Positions 18,303 to 26,511 of a stretch of DNA of 64,000 nt are shown here, one piece after another. This DNA comes from Crocinitomix sp044361315 (lineage in GTDB: Bacteria; Bacteroidota; Bacteroidia; Flavobacteriales_D; Crocinitomicaceae). The notes under the pieces are model-generated. The model saw only the letters and a list, made by a program, of their open reading frames with translations. It was not told where the DNA came from and ran no database searches. A program made the translations under genes and the position numbers. Each line of letters starts with the position of its first letter. Position 1 is the stretch's first letter. The stretch lies in contig JBIKJA010000001.1 in assembly GCA_044361315.1 (NCBI GenBank), forward strand, positions 308,319 to 372,318, in the 5' to 3' direction.

Positions 18303-18785
18303 ATGATTATTTCAAAAGACAGTGTGGTTTCAATGAACTATACTTTAAAAAACAGCGCAGGCGAAGTAATGGATACTTCAATGGGGAGAGAACCATTAGT
18401 ATATCTGCATGGGGTAGGTGCTTTGATTCCTGGTCTTGAACAAGAATTAAATGGCAAAAAAGAAAAAGACCAATTAACCGTGGTTATTCCGCCAGAACAT
18501 GCTTATGGGAGCCGAAGAGACGATCTATTGCGGGTGGTTTCTAAAAGCGGTTTTCAAGGAAGCGAAGAGTTAGAAGAAGGAATGCGTGTGCAATTGGATA
18601 CTGAAAATGGACCAATGATTGCGGTGGTTTGTAAGATTGAAGAAAACGACGTGACCTTGGACATGAATCATCCTTTAGCGGATATGACCTTGCATTTTGA
18701 AGTTGAAATAGTTGGTGTAAGACCAGCTAGTGAGGACGAAATTGCACACGGACATGTGCATGGACACGGTGGTCATCACCATTAA
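18303..18785 (+). CDS. slyD: FKBP-type peptidyl-prolyl isomerase, SlyD type
   Basis: The 160-residue protein begins IISKDSVVSMNYTLKNSAGE, followed by GREPLVYLHGVGALIPGLEQ, the FKBP core of SlyD. An inserted-in-flap domain spans about 70-125 (PPEHAYGSRRDDLL to MNHPLADMTLHFEVE). The C-terminus is histidine-rich (HGHVHGHGGHHH), as in nickel-binding SlyD. It is a cytosolic folding helper and probable metallochaperone. The start at 18303 follows a poorly conserved gap. A larger overlapping frame from 18224 is not credible, because only this frame carries the family motifs. Confidence 0.92.
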   Translation: MIISKDSVVSMNYTLKNSAGEVMDTSMGREPLVYLHGVGALIPGLEQELNGKKEKDQLTVVIPPEHAYGSRRDDLLRVVSKSGFQGSEELEEGMRVQLDTENGPMIAVVCKIEENDVTLDMNHPLADMTLHFEVEIVGVRPASEDEIAHGHVHGHGGHHH

Positions 18786-18791
18786 TCGATC

Positions 18792-19688
18792 TTAACTTAA
18801 AGGAAAACGATAAATAAAACGGGCTTCGAACGACCACCCATTTGGAAATAAAGTGGGTGTGAGTTCCCGGTAGTCGCCCATATTTACTGGGCCTAACTTT
18901 AAATTGAGTTTTTCATTTTCAGTATACCGTCGGTATTTTCGGATAATTGAATGACCAGCACGAAGATGAAACCAAATCTTTTTGCCCAAGTGCATTTCTG
19001 AATACGCCCATAAATTATTGTCGGCTTTGTCCAAATATTCGTTTTGTAGTGTCGAAGCATAATTGATTCGGTAAGAGGCATTCACTCCTTCAAATTTTAA
19101 TCCACCAATAAAATTTGGCGAGGGTTGGTAACTTAAATCAAAATTCAACGGCACGATTAATTTAAATCGCCAAGCATCATTAATGGCCCAATTAAATCCA
19201 AACAAGGGAACAAACATGGGACTGAAATATTCCGCATTATAATAAAGCCCATATTTCCAATCAAAGTTTTTTGAGCGACTTGTTGTGCCTAAAGCCAAGC
19301 CACCAAGTTGGAAATGGTGGACATTAATATCATGAAAATCTGTATTTAAACGGGTAAACTGAATAAACATCATTTTCGATCGCTCATTCCATTTATGTTC
19401 CCAACCTAACTGTAAACCGGCCGAGGTAAAATTAAAGGATCCTCCTGGAGTGGGTAATCGGATTTTATTGTGCTGGTATTCGCCGCCAACAATCAATGTA
19501 TTCATGGGGTTTAATCGAATTGGGAGTTTAAAATCCACTACAGCCATTTCAAGGCTTGGGTTATATTCGGGTGATTTTGTTTCTAAACTTGGCGAAATTC
19601 GGTAATAGACATTGACCAAATCAATATAGTTTTGTGCTCCCAAATTAAGCGCACCTAGCAATGAGATTATGAAGAGACCGATTTTCAT
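18792..19688 (-). CDS. Outer-membrane beta-barrel-like protein, unknown function
   Basis: The 298-residue protein has a signal peptide (MKIGLFIISLLGALNLGAQ) and then alternating hydrophobic/aromatic strands typical of Bacteroidota outer-membrane barrels (FTSAGLQLGWEHKWNERSKM, FGFNWAINDAWRFKLIVPLN), ending in an aromatic strand FEARFIYRFPLS. The layout resembles DUF6268-type proteins, though I recall that family only loosely. I chose ATG 19688 because it gives a proper signal peptide; an ATG 29 codons upstream does not. It is convergent with slyD, with a gap of 6 bp between the stops. No function is assignable. Confidence 0.7.
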   Translation of the reverse strand: MKIGLFIISLLGALNLGAQNYIDLVNVYYRISPSLETKSPEYNPSLEMAVVDFKLPIRLNPMNTLIVGGEYQHNKIRLPTPGGSFNFTSAGLQLGWEHKWNERSKMMFIQFTRLNTDFHDINVHHFQLGGLALGTTSRSKNFDWKYGLYYNAEYFSPMFVPLFGFNWAINDAWRFKLIVPLNFDLSYQPSPNFIGGLKFEGVNASYRINYASTLQNEYLDKADNNLWAYSEMHLGKKIWFHLRAGHSIIRKYRRYTENEKLNLKLGPVNMGDYRELTPTLFPNGWSFEARFIYRFPLS

Positions 19689-20015
19689 GAGGGTGCAAGA
19701 TATAATTTTAAATGGAAAAAACTTATTTTTTTGATTGGCAGGTTCAAGATATATTTTTTGGCACGGTTTTTTCAATACTAATTTCGAATTAGACGAATTG
19801 ATTCATGGGTTTTGGGTAATGGTCGCTTACGGAGGTAGGCGTCCATTTTTTTATTTTACAATCCAAGTACTGTTCGTTTCAACTTTTTATTACTTTAGTT
19901 CATCGCTTCCGTAACATTTGCGAAAGAAATAGTTATAAACAGGGTTCTTAATTTAACTGCTGACATTTTAAAAAGTTAAGACTTGACCATTTTATTTACC
20001 AAACCAAACTCAGTA
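19689..20015. other. Divergent intergenic region, 327 bp
   Basis: No gene is visible. It must hold the promoters of the two diverging genes, but no clear TTG-N19-TAnnTTTG pair stands out. At 19819-19853 an imperfect hairpin, ATGGTCGC paired with GCGTCCAT, is followed by seven T. It looks like a terminator although no plus-strand gene precedes it, so it may be left over from a lost gene. Confidence 0.4.
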
Positions 20016-21902
20016 ATGCACTACTTATTTTTGCTCCTATGTTGCTCTAGTTTTCTCTTCGGTTTTTCACAGACAAAATTTCAAGATATCAAATGTGATT
20101 CGTTTCAAGTGACCTTGACGGATCAACAAGCCATTATTTATCTGAAGAAAAAAACTGGCGTGTACGACCTAAAAATTGGCGACTATTTAATAAAGCCAAC
20201 TAAAAATAGAATCTTATATCTTCGAGAAATTGGGACCTATATTGAAGTGAATCCAGAGACGATAACAGCTCATAGTTTTAATGGAAATAAGGTGTATCCT
20301 TATTCGGCCGCACTTTCTCACCCTACCAACCTGTCTTTTATCAAAAACGTCTTATACGATGAAAAAATCATCCTTGGAGATGTATTATATGAGCCATCTT
20401 TAAATAATTATGGCGTAAATGAATGGACTGTACAAAACGATCTTTCGGGAAATGCCCCAAGTAAAATCAGAAATTCAAGCATTTTACCAAGCTCTGGGCA
20501 TGCAGGTGTGCAACGATTAAATGACAGCCTTTTATTGGTCACCAATTTTATGAATAGTATTAGATCTGATATTGCTATTCCACTAAAAAGCATTTTATAT
20601 CCTGAAGAAGATTCAGTTATGATGACAGAAGATGGATATTGGGTGGTTTTATACCCCCCAGCCGATGATGGCTATTATCACAGTGGGATTTTTAATTATG
20701 TAACTAATCAATGGTTGGTGAAACCGATTTACAGCCGCGTTTATGTGCATGTTTTTGGGTTTTTACTTGAACATCCTTCAAGTTGGGAAAATCCTTATAC
20801 CTACGATTTTTTAGCCTTTGATGGAACGCCTGTTTTTCAATCCCTCACAGCTCAAAATTTAGAAAATGAGCCCGAATTTTTGAAATATCTCCTGCCTGAA
20901 ATATCTTTACAAGAATCAATAATGTATCCCGAACGATTTAAACCTTCGGAGGACAATTATCAATCTAGTCAACTCATGTATGTTCTTGACCAAAATAATC
21001 AATGGTCGATTGCAGAGCCTATTTACGACCATTATCAAGTTAATTATGAGTTGATTTCTAAACCAAAAGAATTTGTTCATTATAATCCAACGTATGATAT
21101 TTTATTTTGGCTCGAAAATGATTCAATTTATGCGGAGGTTGAAAATAAAACCTATCAAGTAAGCCAAAAACAAGGACGGATTGATGTTTATCCCAAAGGA
21201 TTATCCGTCATGGATTCGGCATGTCTTCGTTTGATTGAAGGACGAGACACCTTATTTATCAAGGGATTAATGGATCGGGGTTATCCAGAAAGTGGACAAT
21301 TAGCCGCCGAAGTTGGCATTCGAATTGTCAACGGAAATTTAATTTTGTCAAACGAAGATTATCATTCAACCATTCATCCAAACGATTTAGAAATGTGGTA
21401 CAACGAGATGTATGAAGAAATGTACGGCGATAATTTGACTAATTATTCCAACGAAGCTTCATCGATTTGGCAAAAACAAAACGGTGTTTGGAAAAAGGTG
21501 AGTGTCGATTATTCAACTATTGATAAAATTCCTTTTGGCTACCTGGTATCTACAGGCTACTTTTTTGAAATTCTGAATCCACAACGTGTCGAAACCAAAG
21601 AAGTGCCGAGTGCCATCATTTTATTGGATGAAAATTTAAACGCGATTCCTTATTACGATTATTTCGACTTTGAAAAGGCCTATATTCATGATTTTGGGGT
21701 GGAGGTTTGGTTAGAAAATGGCTGTTTTTTGATTGGGAACGACGGCAACTATATCACTGATGAATTGTGGAGCGCCTTTGAATTAGAAGACGGTAAAATC
21801 AAAGCCATTCGTTACAAATCATTTACCGATGACGATTATTGGTTGTACGAATCAGAACTTATGATTGATGAAATCAAATACTTTGATTATCCCGTAAAAT
21901 AA
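20016..21902 (+). CDS. Secreted WG-repeat-like protein, unknown function
   Basis: The 628-residue protein starts MHYLFLLLCCSSFLFGFSQ, a signal peptide with cleavage after FSQ. The body contains recurring units of the type 'NQWLVKPIYSRVYVHVFG' and 'NNQWSIAEPIYDHYQV', which resemble the WG beta repeats found in many Bacteroidota envelope proteins. The repeats are degenerate and irregularly spaced. It is acidic and aromatic-rich and has no T9SS sorting tail. I start at ATG 20016; a TTG at 19983 would give a poorer leader. Its nearest downstream neighbour (21989) lies 86 bp on. Function unknown; probably periplasmic or surface exposed. Confidence 0.65.
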   Translation: MHYLFLLLCCSSFLFGFSQTKFQDIKCDSFQVTLTDQQAIIYLKKKTGVYDLKIGDYLIKPTKNRILYLREIGTYIEVNPETITAHSFNGNKVYPYSAALSHPTNLSFIKNVLYDEKIILGDVLYEPSLNNYGVNEWTVQNDLSGNAPSKIRNSSILPSSGHAGVQRLNDSLLLVTNFMNSIRSDIAIPLKSILYPEEDSVMMTEDGYWVVLYPPADDGYYHSGIFNYVTNQWLVKPIYSRVYVHVFGFLLEHPSSWENPYTYDFLAFDGTPVFQSLTAQNLENEPEFLKYLLPEISLQESIMYPERFKPSEDNYQSSQLMYVLDQNNQWSIAEPIYDHYQVNYELISKPKEFVHYNPTYDILFWLENDSIYAEVENKTYQVSQKQGRIDVYPKGLSVMDSACLRLIEGRDTLFIKGLMDRGYPESGQLAAEVGIRIVNGNLILSNEDYHSTIHPNDLEMWYNEMYEEMYGDNLTNYSNEASSIWQKQNGVWKKVSVDYSTIDKIPFGYLVSTGYFFEILNPQRVETKEVPSAIILLDENLNAIPYYDYFDFEKAYIHDFGVEVWLENGCFLIGNDGNYITDELWSAFELEDGKIKAIRYKSFTDDDYWLYESELMIDEIKYFDYPVK

Positions 21903-21988
21903 ATCAACTTTCTTCCCATCTTTGTACTAGGAAATTTAAGTGCGAAAAAGTGCATTTTTACTTTTTCAGCTCGAAAAATAAATTATTC

Positions 21989-22582
21989 ATGGTAATCGAA
22001 GTTGGTGATAAATTAATCTCAGACGAACTCTTTCGAAAAGAATTTGTTTGTAATTTAAAGGCCTGTAAAGGGGCATGTTGTGTTGAAGGTGATACAGGCG
22101 CACCGCTCGAATTAGACGAAATTGATTTGTTGGAAGAACACCTCGATGCCATTAAACCTTTTATGGTAACAAAAGGCATTGAGGCGGTAGACAAGCAAGG
22201 CGTGTTTTACATGGATCATGACAATAATCCTGTTACCATGTTGGTGAAAGGTGCCGAATGTGCTTTTGTTTATAGAGATGAAGTTGGGATTACAAAATGC
22301 GCTGTTGAAACGGCTTACCGCGAAGAAAAAATTCCGTTTAACAAACCAATTTCTTGCCATTTGTATCCCATCAGGGTCGAAAAATTGCGAAGTGGCACTG
22401 CTTTAAATTACGACCGTTGGCCAATATGCAATGACGCCTGTACACTTGGTGAACAATTGGGGGTGCCGGTTTACAAATTTTTAAAAGAGCCTCTAATTCG
22501 GGCCTATGGCGAACCTTTTTATCAAGATCTCGAAAAAATCGAAATTGAATTAAAAAGCAATCCCGAATTTGACGATAAGTAA
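21989..22582 (+). CDS. DUF3109 family cysteine-rich protein
   Basis: The 197-residue protein opens MVIEVGDKLISDELFRKEFV and then CNLKACKGACCVEGDTGAPL, the cysteine cluster that defines DUF3109, a relative of the YkgJ-type zinc/iron-chelating proteins. Further cysteines occur at ECAFVY, TKCAVE, SCHLYP and ICNDACTLG, enough for an Fe-S or zinc site. The biochemical role is unknown. It overlaps the start of rnpA by up to 14 bp (if the first TTG of rnpA is used), so the two are translationally coupled. I start at ATG 21989 because family members begin there. Confidence 0.85.
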   Translation: MVIEVGDKLISDELFRKEFVCNLKACKGACCVEGDTGAPLELDEIDLLEEHLDAIKPFMVTKGIEAVDKQGVFYMDHDNNPVTMLVKGAECAFVYRDEVGITKCAVETAYREEKIPFNKPISCHLYPIRVEKLRSGTALNYDRWPICNDACTLGEQLGVPVYKFLKEPLIRAYGEPFYQDLEKIEIELKSNPEFDDK

Positions 22583-22994
22583 GCCAATTCTCTTGAAAAA
22601 CACGTTTAAAAAATCCGAACGATTAACCAGCAAATCCATCATGGAAAGTGTATTTGCGCAAGGAACGACGCTTAAAAAATTCCCACTCATCGCCAAGTAC
22701 AAACAGATTGAATTTGAAGATCAAGTACCGATTAAAGTGGTAGTCTCCATTCCAAAGCGATTGGTGAAAAAAGCAGTAGATCGTAATCGCGTACGGAGAC
22801 AAATCAAAGAAGCTTATCGCCTTGATCGAACCAACTTAAAAAACAATTTGGCGAACAATAAAATAAGTTTGGCACTGTTTTTAATCTATACTGGAAAAGA
22901 AAATCCGCTTTATTCGGAAATTGAAGAAAAAATACACTTACTTTTAAATGAAATTAATAAAACCATTGTTGAAGCCAATCAACAAGCAGAATAG
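22569..22994 (+). CDS. rnpA: Ribonuclease P protein component
   Basis: The small basic protein assists the RNase P RNA in maturing tRNA 5' ends. Its signature is VDRNRVRRQIKEAYRL at about 72-87, after IPIKVVVSIPKR-type strands. The opening LKNTFKKSERLTSKSI matches other RnpA N-termini. No ATG is available before the conserved region: the candidates are TTG 22569 (overlapping the upstream stop) and TTG 22593. I list the longer form, but the shorter one agrees equally well with homologues. It is followed after 14 bp by an S41 protease gene, a common Bacteroidota arrangement. Confidence 0.9.
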   Translation: MTISKPILLKNTFKKSERLTSKSIMESVFAQGTTLKKFPLIAKYKQIEFEDQVPIKVVVSIPKRLVKKAVDRNRVRRQIKEAYRLDRTNLKNNLANNKISLALFLIYTGKENPLYSEIEEKIHLLLNEINKTIVEANQQAE

Positions 22995-23008
22995 TAAAGA
23001 TAGAAATT

Positions 23009-24676
23009 ATGAATAAGCTGATCACCTCCATTTTATTGTTGCTTTTTGGCCTCTTTGCGTTTCAGGCAACCGCGCAGCCCGAATTAGAAGAACAACAAAA
23101 TGCAGATTTTGAAATCCTCAAAAATTTGGAATTATTTGAACTCATTTATAAAAATGTCGATTTAAATTATGTGGATGAACCTAATCCAGGAGCATTAATG
23201 AAAGCGGCGATTGATGCCATGTTGTATGAGTTAGATCCTTACACCAATTACATCCCTGAATCACAAATCGAAGATTTTAAACTCATGTCCACCGGGCAAT
23301 ATGGTGGCATTGGTGCAATAATTCGCCAAAATAAAAAAGAGGTGATGGTCATTGATCCGCAAGAAGGGTTTCCAGCGCAAAAAGCAGGTTTAACAGCAGG
23401 CGATGTTTTTCTAGAAATTGATGGACGAAGTGTGGTCGACTTAACCTCTGAAGAAGTTTCTGAAAAATTAAAAGGAAAACCAGGTTCCGAATTATCCATC
23501 AAAGTAAAACGAGGTGAATCCAACCTTACGGTAAAAGTTGTTCGTGAGGAAATTAAATTTAAGCCCGTACCTTATTATGGTATGATATCGGACGAGATTG
23601 GCTACATCAAATTAAATTCGTTTACCCAAACGGCTGGGGCTGATGTCATGGAAGCGTACCGTGCTTTAGAAGCTGGGAAAGGAATGAAAAAATTAGTCCT
23701 CGATTTAAGAGGAAATGGCGGAGGATTGGTGATTGAAGCCGTAAAAATTGTCAACATGTTTGTGGACAAAGGAACAGAAATTGTCTCTATAAAAGGACGC
23801 GATGAAACGGTAAATAAAACCTATACCGCCTCTGTCAATCCAATTAATACTAAAATTCCAATTGTGGTGTTGGTGGATGAAGGCGCAGCATCAGCAAGTG
23901 AAATTGTGGCAGGTGCTTTGCAGGATTTAGACAGGGCGGTGGTTTTAGGTGAAACTTCGTTTGGAAAAGGATTGGTTCAACGCCCACTCGACCTTAAATA
24001 CAATGCGAAAATTAAAATCACCATTGCAAAATATTACACCCCAAGCGGCCGCTGTATTCAAAAACTCGATTATACCAACCGCGAGCAAGGCGATAAAGCA
24101 GGTGCTATTTCCGACTCCTTACTCACCAAATTCAAAACCTTAAACGGTCGCCAAGTAATTGACGGTAGAGGAATCGAACCTGATGTCGCGATTGCACCAA
24201 AAGAATATTCTATTTTAACCGGAACCATCGTACTCAACGATTTGATTTTTAATTACGCCACCCAATTTCAGCGCAAAAATCCAACGTTGTTAAAACCACA
24301 AGAATTCTCAATTACGGACGAAATTTATGCCGATTTTACCACCTTTGTTTTGGCACAAGAATTTGAATACAATACCAATTCAATGGCCTTGATCAAAGAA
24401 CTTCAAGAAGCAGCTGAAAAGGAAAATTCGTATTCGCCGGCAAAAGCCGAATTTGAAGCCCTCATCCACAAATTAACTCCGTCAAAAGAAAACGACCTGC
24501 AAAAATATAAAAACGAAATTATCCCCTTTTTAGAGGATGAAATCATCGGTCGGTATTACTATGAAACAGGCCGAATCATGCACAGTTTAATAAAAGATGA
24601 CTATATATTAGAGGCCATTAAAATATTGAACGATATGCCACGTTATAAAAAAGTGTTGAATATAGAATCTGAATAA
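23009..24676 (+). CDS. S41 family C-terminal processing peptidase
   Basis: The 555-residue exported protease has a signal peptide (LLLLFGLFAFQATAQ). A PDZ domain covers about 105-180 (GGIGAIIRQNKKEVMVIDPQ, GLTAGDVFLEIDGRSV). The catalytic tail-specific protease core follows: the serine is in DEGAASASEIVAGAL and the lysine in GETSFGKGLVQRPL. Such enzymes cut periplasmic substrates near their C-termini. The extra 150-residue C-terminal region is helical and unassigned. The stop codon abuts the next start at 24677, so it is cotranscribed with the ligase-like gene. Confidence 0.92.
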   Translation: MNKLITSILLLLFGLFAFQATAQPELEEQQNADFEILKNLELFELIYKNVDLNYVDEPNPGALMKAAIDAMLYELDPYTNYIPESQIEDFKLMSTGQYGGIGAIIRQNKKEVMVIDPQEGFPAQKAGLTAGDVFLEIDGRSVVDLTSEEVSEKLKGKPGSELSIKVKRGESNLTVKVVREEIKFKPVPYYGMISDEIGYIKLNSFTQTAGADVMEAYRALEAGKGMKKLVLDLRGNGGGLVIEAVKIVNMFVDKGTEIVSIKGRDETVNKTYTASVNPINTKIPIVVLVDEGAASASEIVAGALQDLDRAVVLGETSFGKGLVQRPLDLKYNAKIKITIAKYYTPSGRCIQKLDYTNREQGDKAGAISDSLLTKFKTLNGRQVIDGRGIEPDVAIAPKEYSILTGTIVLNDLIFNYATQFQRKNPTLLKPQEFSITDEIYADFTTFVLAQEFEYNTNSMALIKELQEAAEKENSYSPAKAEFEALIHKLTPSKENDLQKYKNEIIPFLEDEIIGRYYYETGRIMHSLIKDDYILEAIKILNDMPRYKKVLNIESE

Positions 24677-26227
24677 ATGTTTGATAAATGGCTTAACTTA
24701 CCAGCACATTTATATCTTAGAATCACCGCGTTAACCATCTTGATTGTTGGCGTTGCATTGTCTAACGTCCTCATGAGTATTGGCACCATTTGGATTATTT
24801 CCAATTGGATCATCGAAGGAAAATTTGGCACCTATTGGCAACGATTTAAAGCCAATAAACTGAGCTGGATTGTTGTTTTTATCTTCTTCGCCCTTGCCCT
24901 TTCGTTATGTTGGAGCTCCGATTTGGCCTATGGGTTTAAAGACCTGCGCATCAAACTTCCTTTCATTGTAATTCCATTGGTCCTCGCCACTTCTGACGAA
25001 ATTTCTCCCAAACATTTTCAGTTTTTACTCTACGTTTTTTTAGGCATTGTCGGCTTCACCACGGTTTATAACGTGATCCATTTTAACTACTATTTAGAAA
25101 ATAATAGTGACATCCGGAACATGTCCGTTTTCATTAACCACGGGCGCTTGGCCATCTTAATTAACTTGGCATTTTTTACGTGCCTGGCCTTCATCCACCG
25201 CAAAATGCCCTACCGAATTATTTGGGTGGTGCTGACTGGGTGGTTCTTGTTTTACATCTTTAAAGCGCAAACCATCAATGCCTATTTACTTTTTATAATT
25301 CTGGCAGTTTTTAGCATCATTTATTTCATCCACCAAATTCGCCATAACGGCAGAAGAATGGTGGCTTATTTACTCTTTTTTGGCAGCATCTTGGCAGCAG
25401 GAATTGTAAGTTTAAAACTAATCAAATCCATCAATACTACCGAAAAAATCGACCTGGCCGAATTAGAACTTTACACCCCAAACAACAACCCCTATCACCA
25501 CGACACCACCATTAAAGAAATGGAAAATGGGCATTATGTCTGGCTGTATGTCAACCAACAAGAAATGAAAAAAGAGTGGGAATTAAAATCCGAAATTCCT
25601 TACGATTCATTGGACCGCATTGGGCAACCCATGTACGGAACCTTAATGCGTTACCTCACCTCGCTCGGCTTCAGAAAAGATTCCATGGGCGTGACACAAC
25701 TCACCCCAACGGATATTGAAAAAATAGAAGACGGACACACCAGCGCACACAATAACAAAGGCTTAGCCAGTCGCATCAGCACCTTTTTAATCGAATATAA
25801 TTTATACAAACAAGGAGGCAATCCCAACGGAAATTCATTTTTCCAACGCATCGAACACCTCAAAGCCGCGCAGTACATTATTGCCCATAAATATTTATTG
25901 GGCGTAGGAATCGGCGATGTACCCGGCGCATTTACCGATGCCTATCAAAAAACAAACTCCAAATTAAATAAAGAAATTCAATACCGTTCGCACAACCAAT
26001 ACCTAACCATTTGGGTCAGCCTCGGCATTTTTGGCTTAATTGCATTCGTGCTTATGCTATTTCTACCCTTTTTCCATAAAAATCTGGATTATTTCTTTTA
26101 CATCGTCATGATCAGTTTAGTGGTTTCATGCCTGTTCGAGGATTCCATCGAAACCCAAGCAGGCGTTACCATCTTTGCCCTTTTTTACAGCCTTGCTAAC
26201 TTCCGTGGCCTTAAGAAAATAAGTTAA
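24677..26227 (+). CDS. O-antigen ligase/polymerase-like membrane protein
   Basis: The 516-residue polytopic protein has about ten hydrophobic segments (for example ITALTILIVGVALSNVLM and LNWIVV-like stretches near 57-80). A large soluble loop (about 255-400) precedes the Wzy_C-type signature HNQYLTIWVSLGIFGLIAF. This layout fits the O-antigen ligase (WaaL/RfaL) superfamily, which transfers or polymerises undecaprenyl-linked glycans on the periplasmic side. Ligase, polymerase or protein-glycan transferase cannot be told apart here. It begins directly at the stop of the S41 protease. Codon use is slightly richer in C than in its neighbours, which may hint at a different history but is weak evidence. 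Confidence 0.8.
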   Translation: MFDKWLNLPAHLYLRITALTILIVGVALSNVLMSIGTIWIISNWIIEGKFGTYWQRFKANKLSWIVVFIFFALALSLCWSSDLAYGFKDLRIKLPFIVIPLVLATSDEISPKHFQFLLYVFLGIVGFTTVYNVIHFNYYLENNSDIRNMSVFINHGRLAILINLAFFTCLAFIHRKMPYRIIWVVLTGWFLFYIFKAQTINAYLLFIILAVFSIIYFIHQIRHNGRRMVAYLLFFGSILAAGIVSLKLIKSINTTEKIDLAELELYTPNNNPYHHDTTIKEMENGHYVWLYVNQQEMKKEWELKSEIPYDSLDRIGQPMYGTLMRYLTSLGFRKDSMGVTQLTPTDIEKIEDGHTSAHNNKGLASRISTFLIEYNLYKQGGNPNGNSFFQRIEHLKAAQYIIAHKYLLGVGIGDVPGAFTDAYQKTNSKLNKEIQYRSHNQYLTIWVSLGIFGLIAFVLMLFLPFFHKNLDYFFYIVMISLVVSCLFEDSIETQAGVTIFALFYSLANFRGLKKIS

Positions 26228-26233
26228 ATTTTT

Positions 26234-26344
26234 TGGGCAAATCCCCTCCATCCGCCAACAAGTAGGGGATCGTCGGGGTCGGGCTATCTGTTCCCGCTAT
26301 TTTTTTGAAAAAAATGAGCTCCACGCCTATCCCTTTTGCGCCCC
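26234..26344 (+). repeat. REP-like two-hairpin intergenic element (copy A)
   Basis: This starts GGGCAAATCCCCT, closes a first hairpin with AGGGGAT, continues CGGGGTCGGGCTATCTG, then forms a second palindrome ATTTTTTTGAAAAAAAT and ends CCACGCCTATCCCTTTTGCG. The block order matches the element at 41758-41870 and, from memory, a class of intergenic repeats widespread in Bacteroidota. It may also act as the terminator for the rnpA to ligase run. Confidence 0.55.
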
Positions 26345-26511
26345 AAAACCCCCAAAACCGTCTACAACTAAAAAAATATTTTGTTTTATTTATCCAATTT
26401 CCTAACAGATTAAAAACAATTAGTTAAAATGATTGAAAACTTGAACAATTTTTAATCCAATGTATTTATATTTGTATTGATGTGGTGTGCATCATTTAAA
26501 AAATAAAACAG

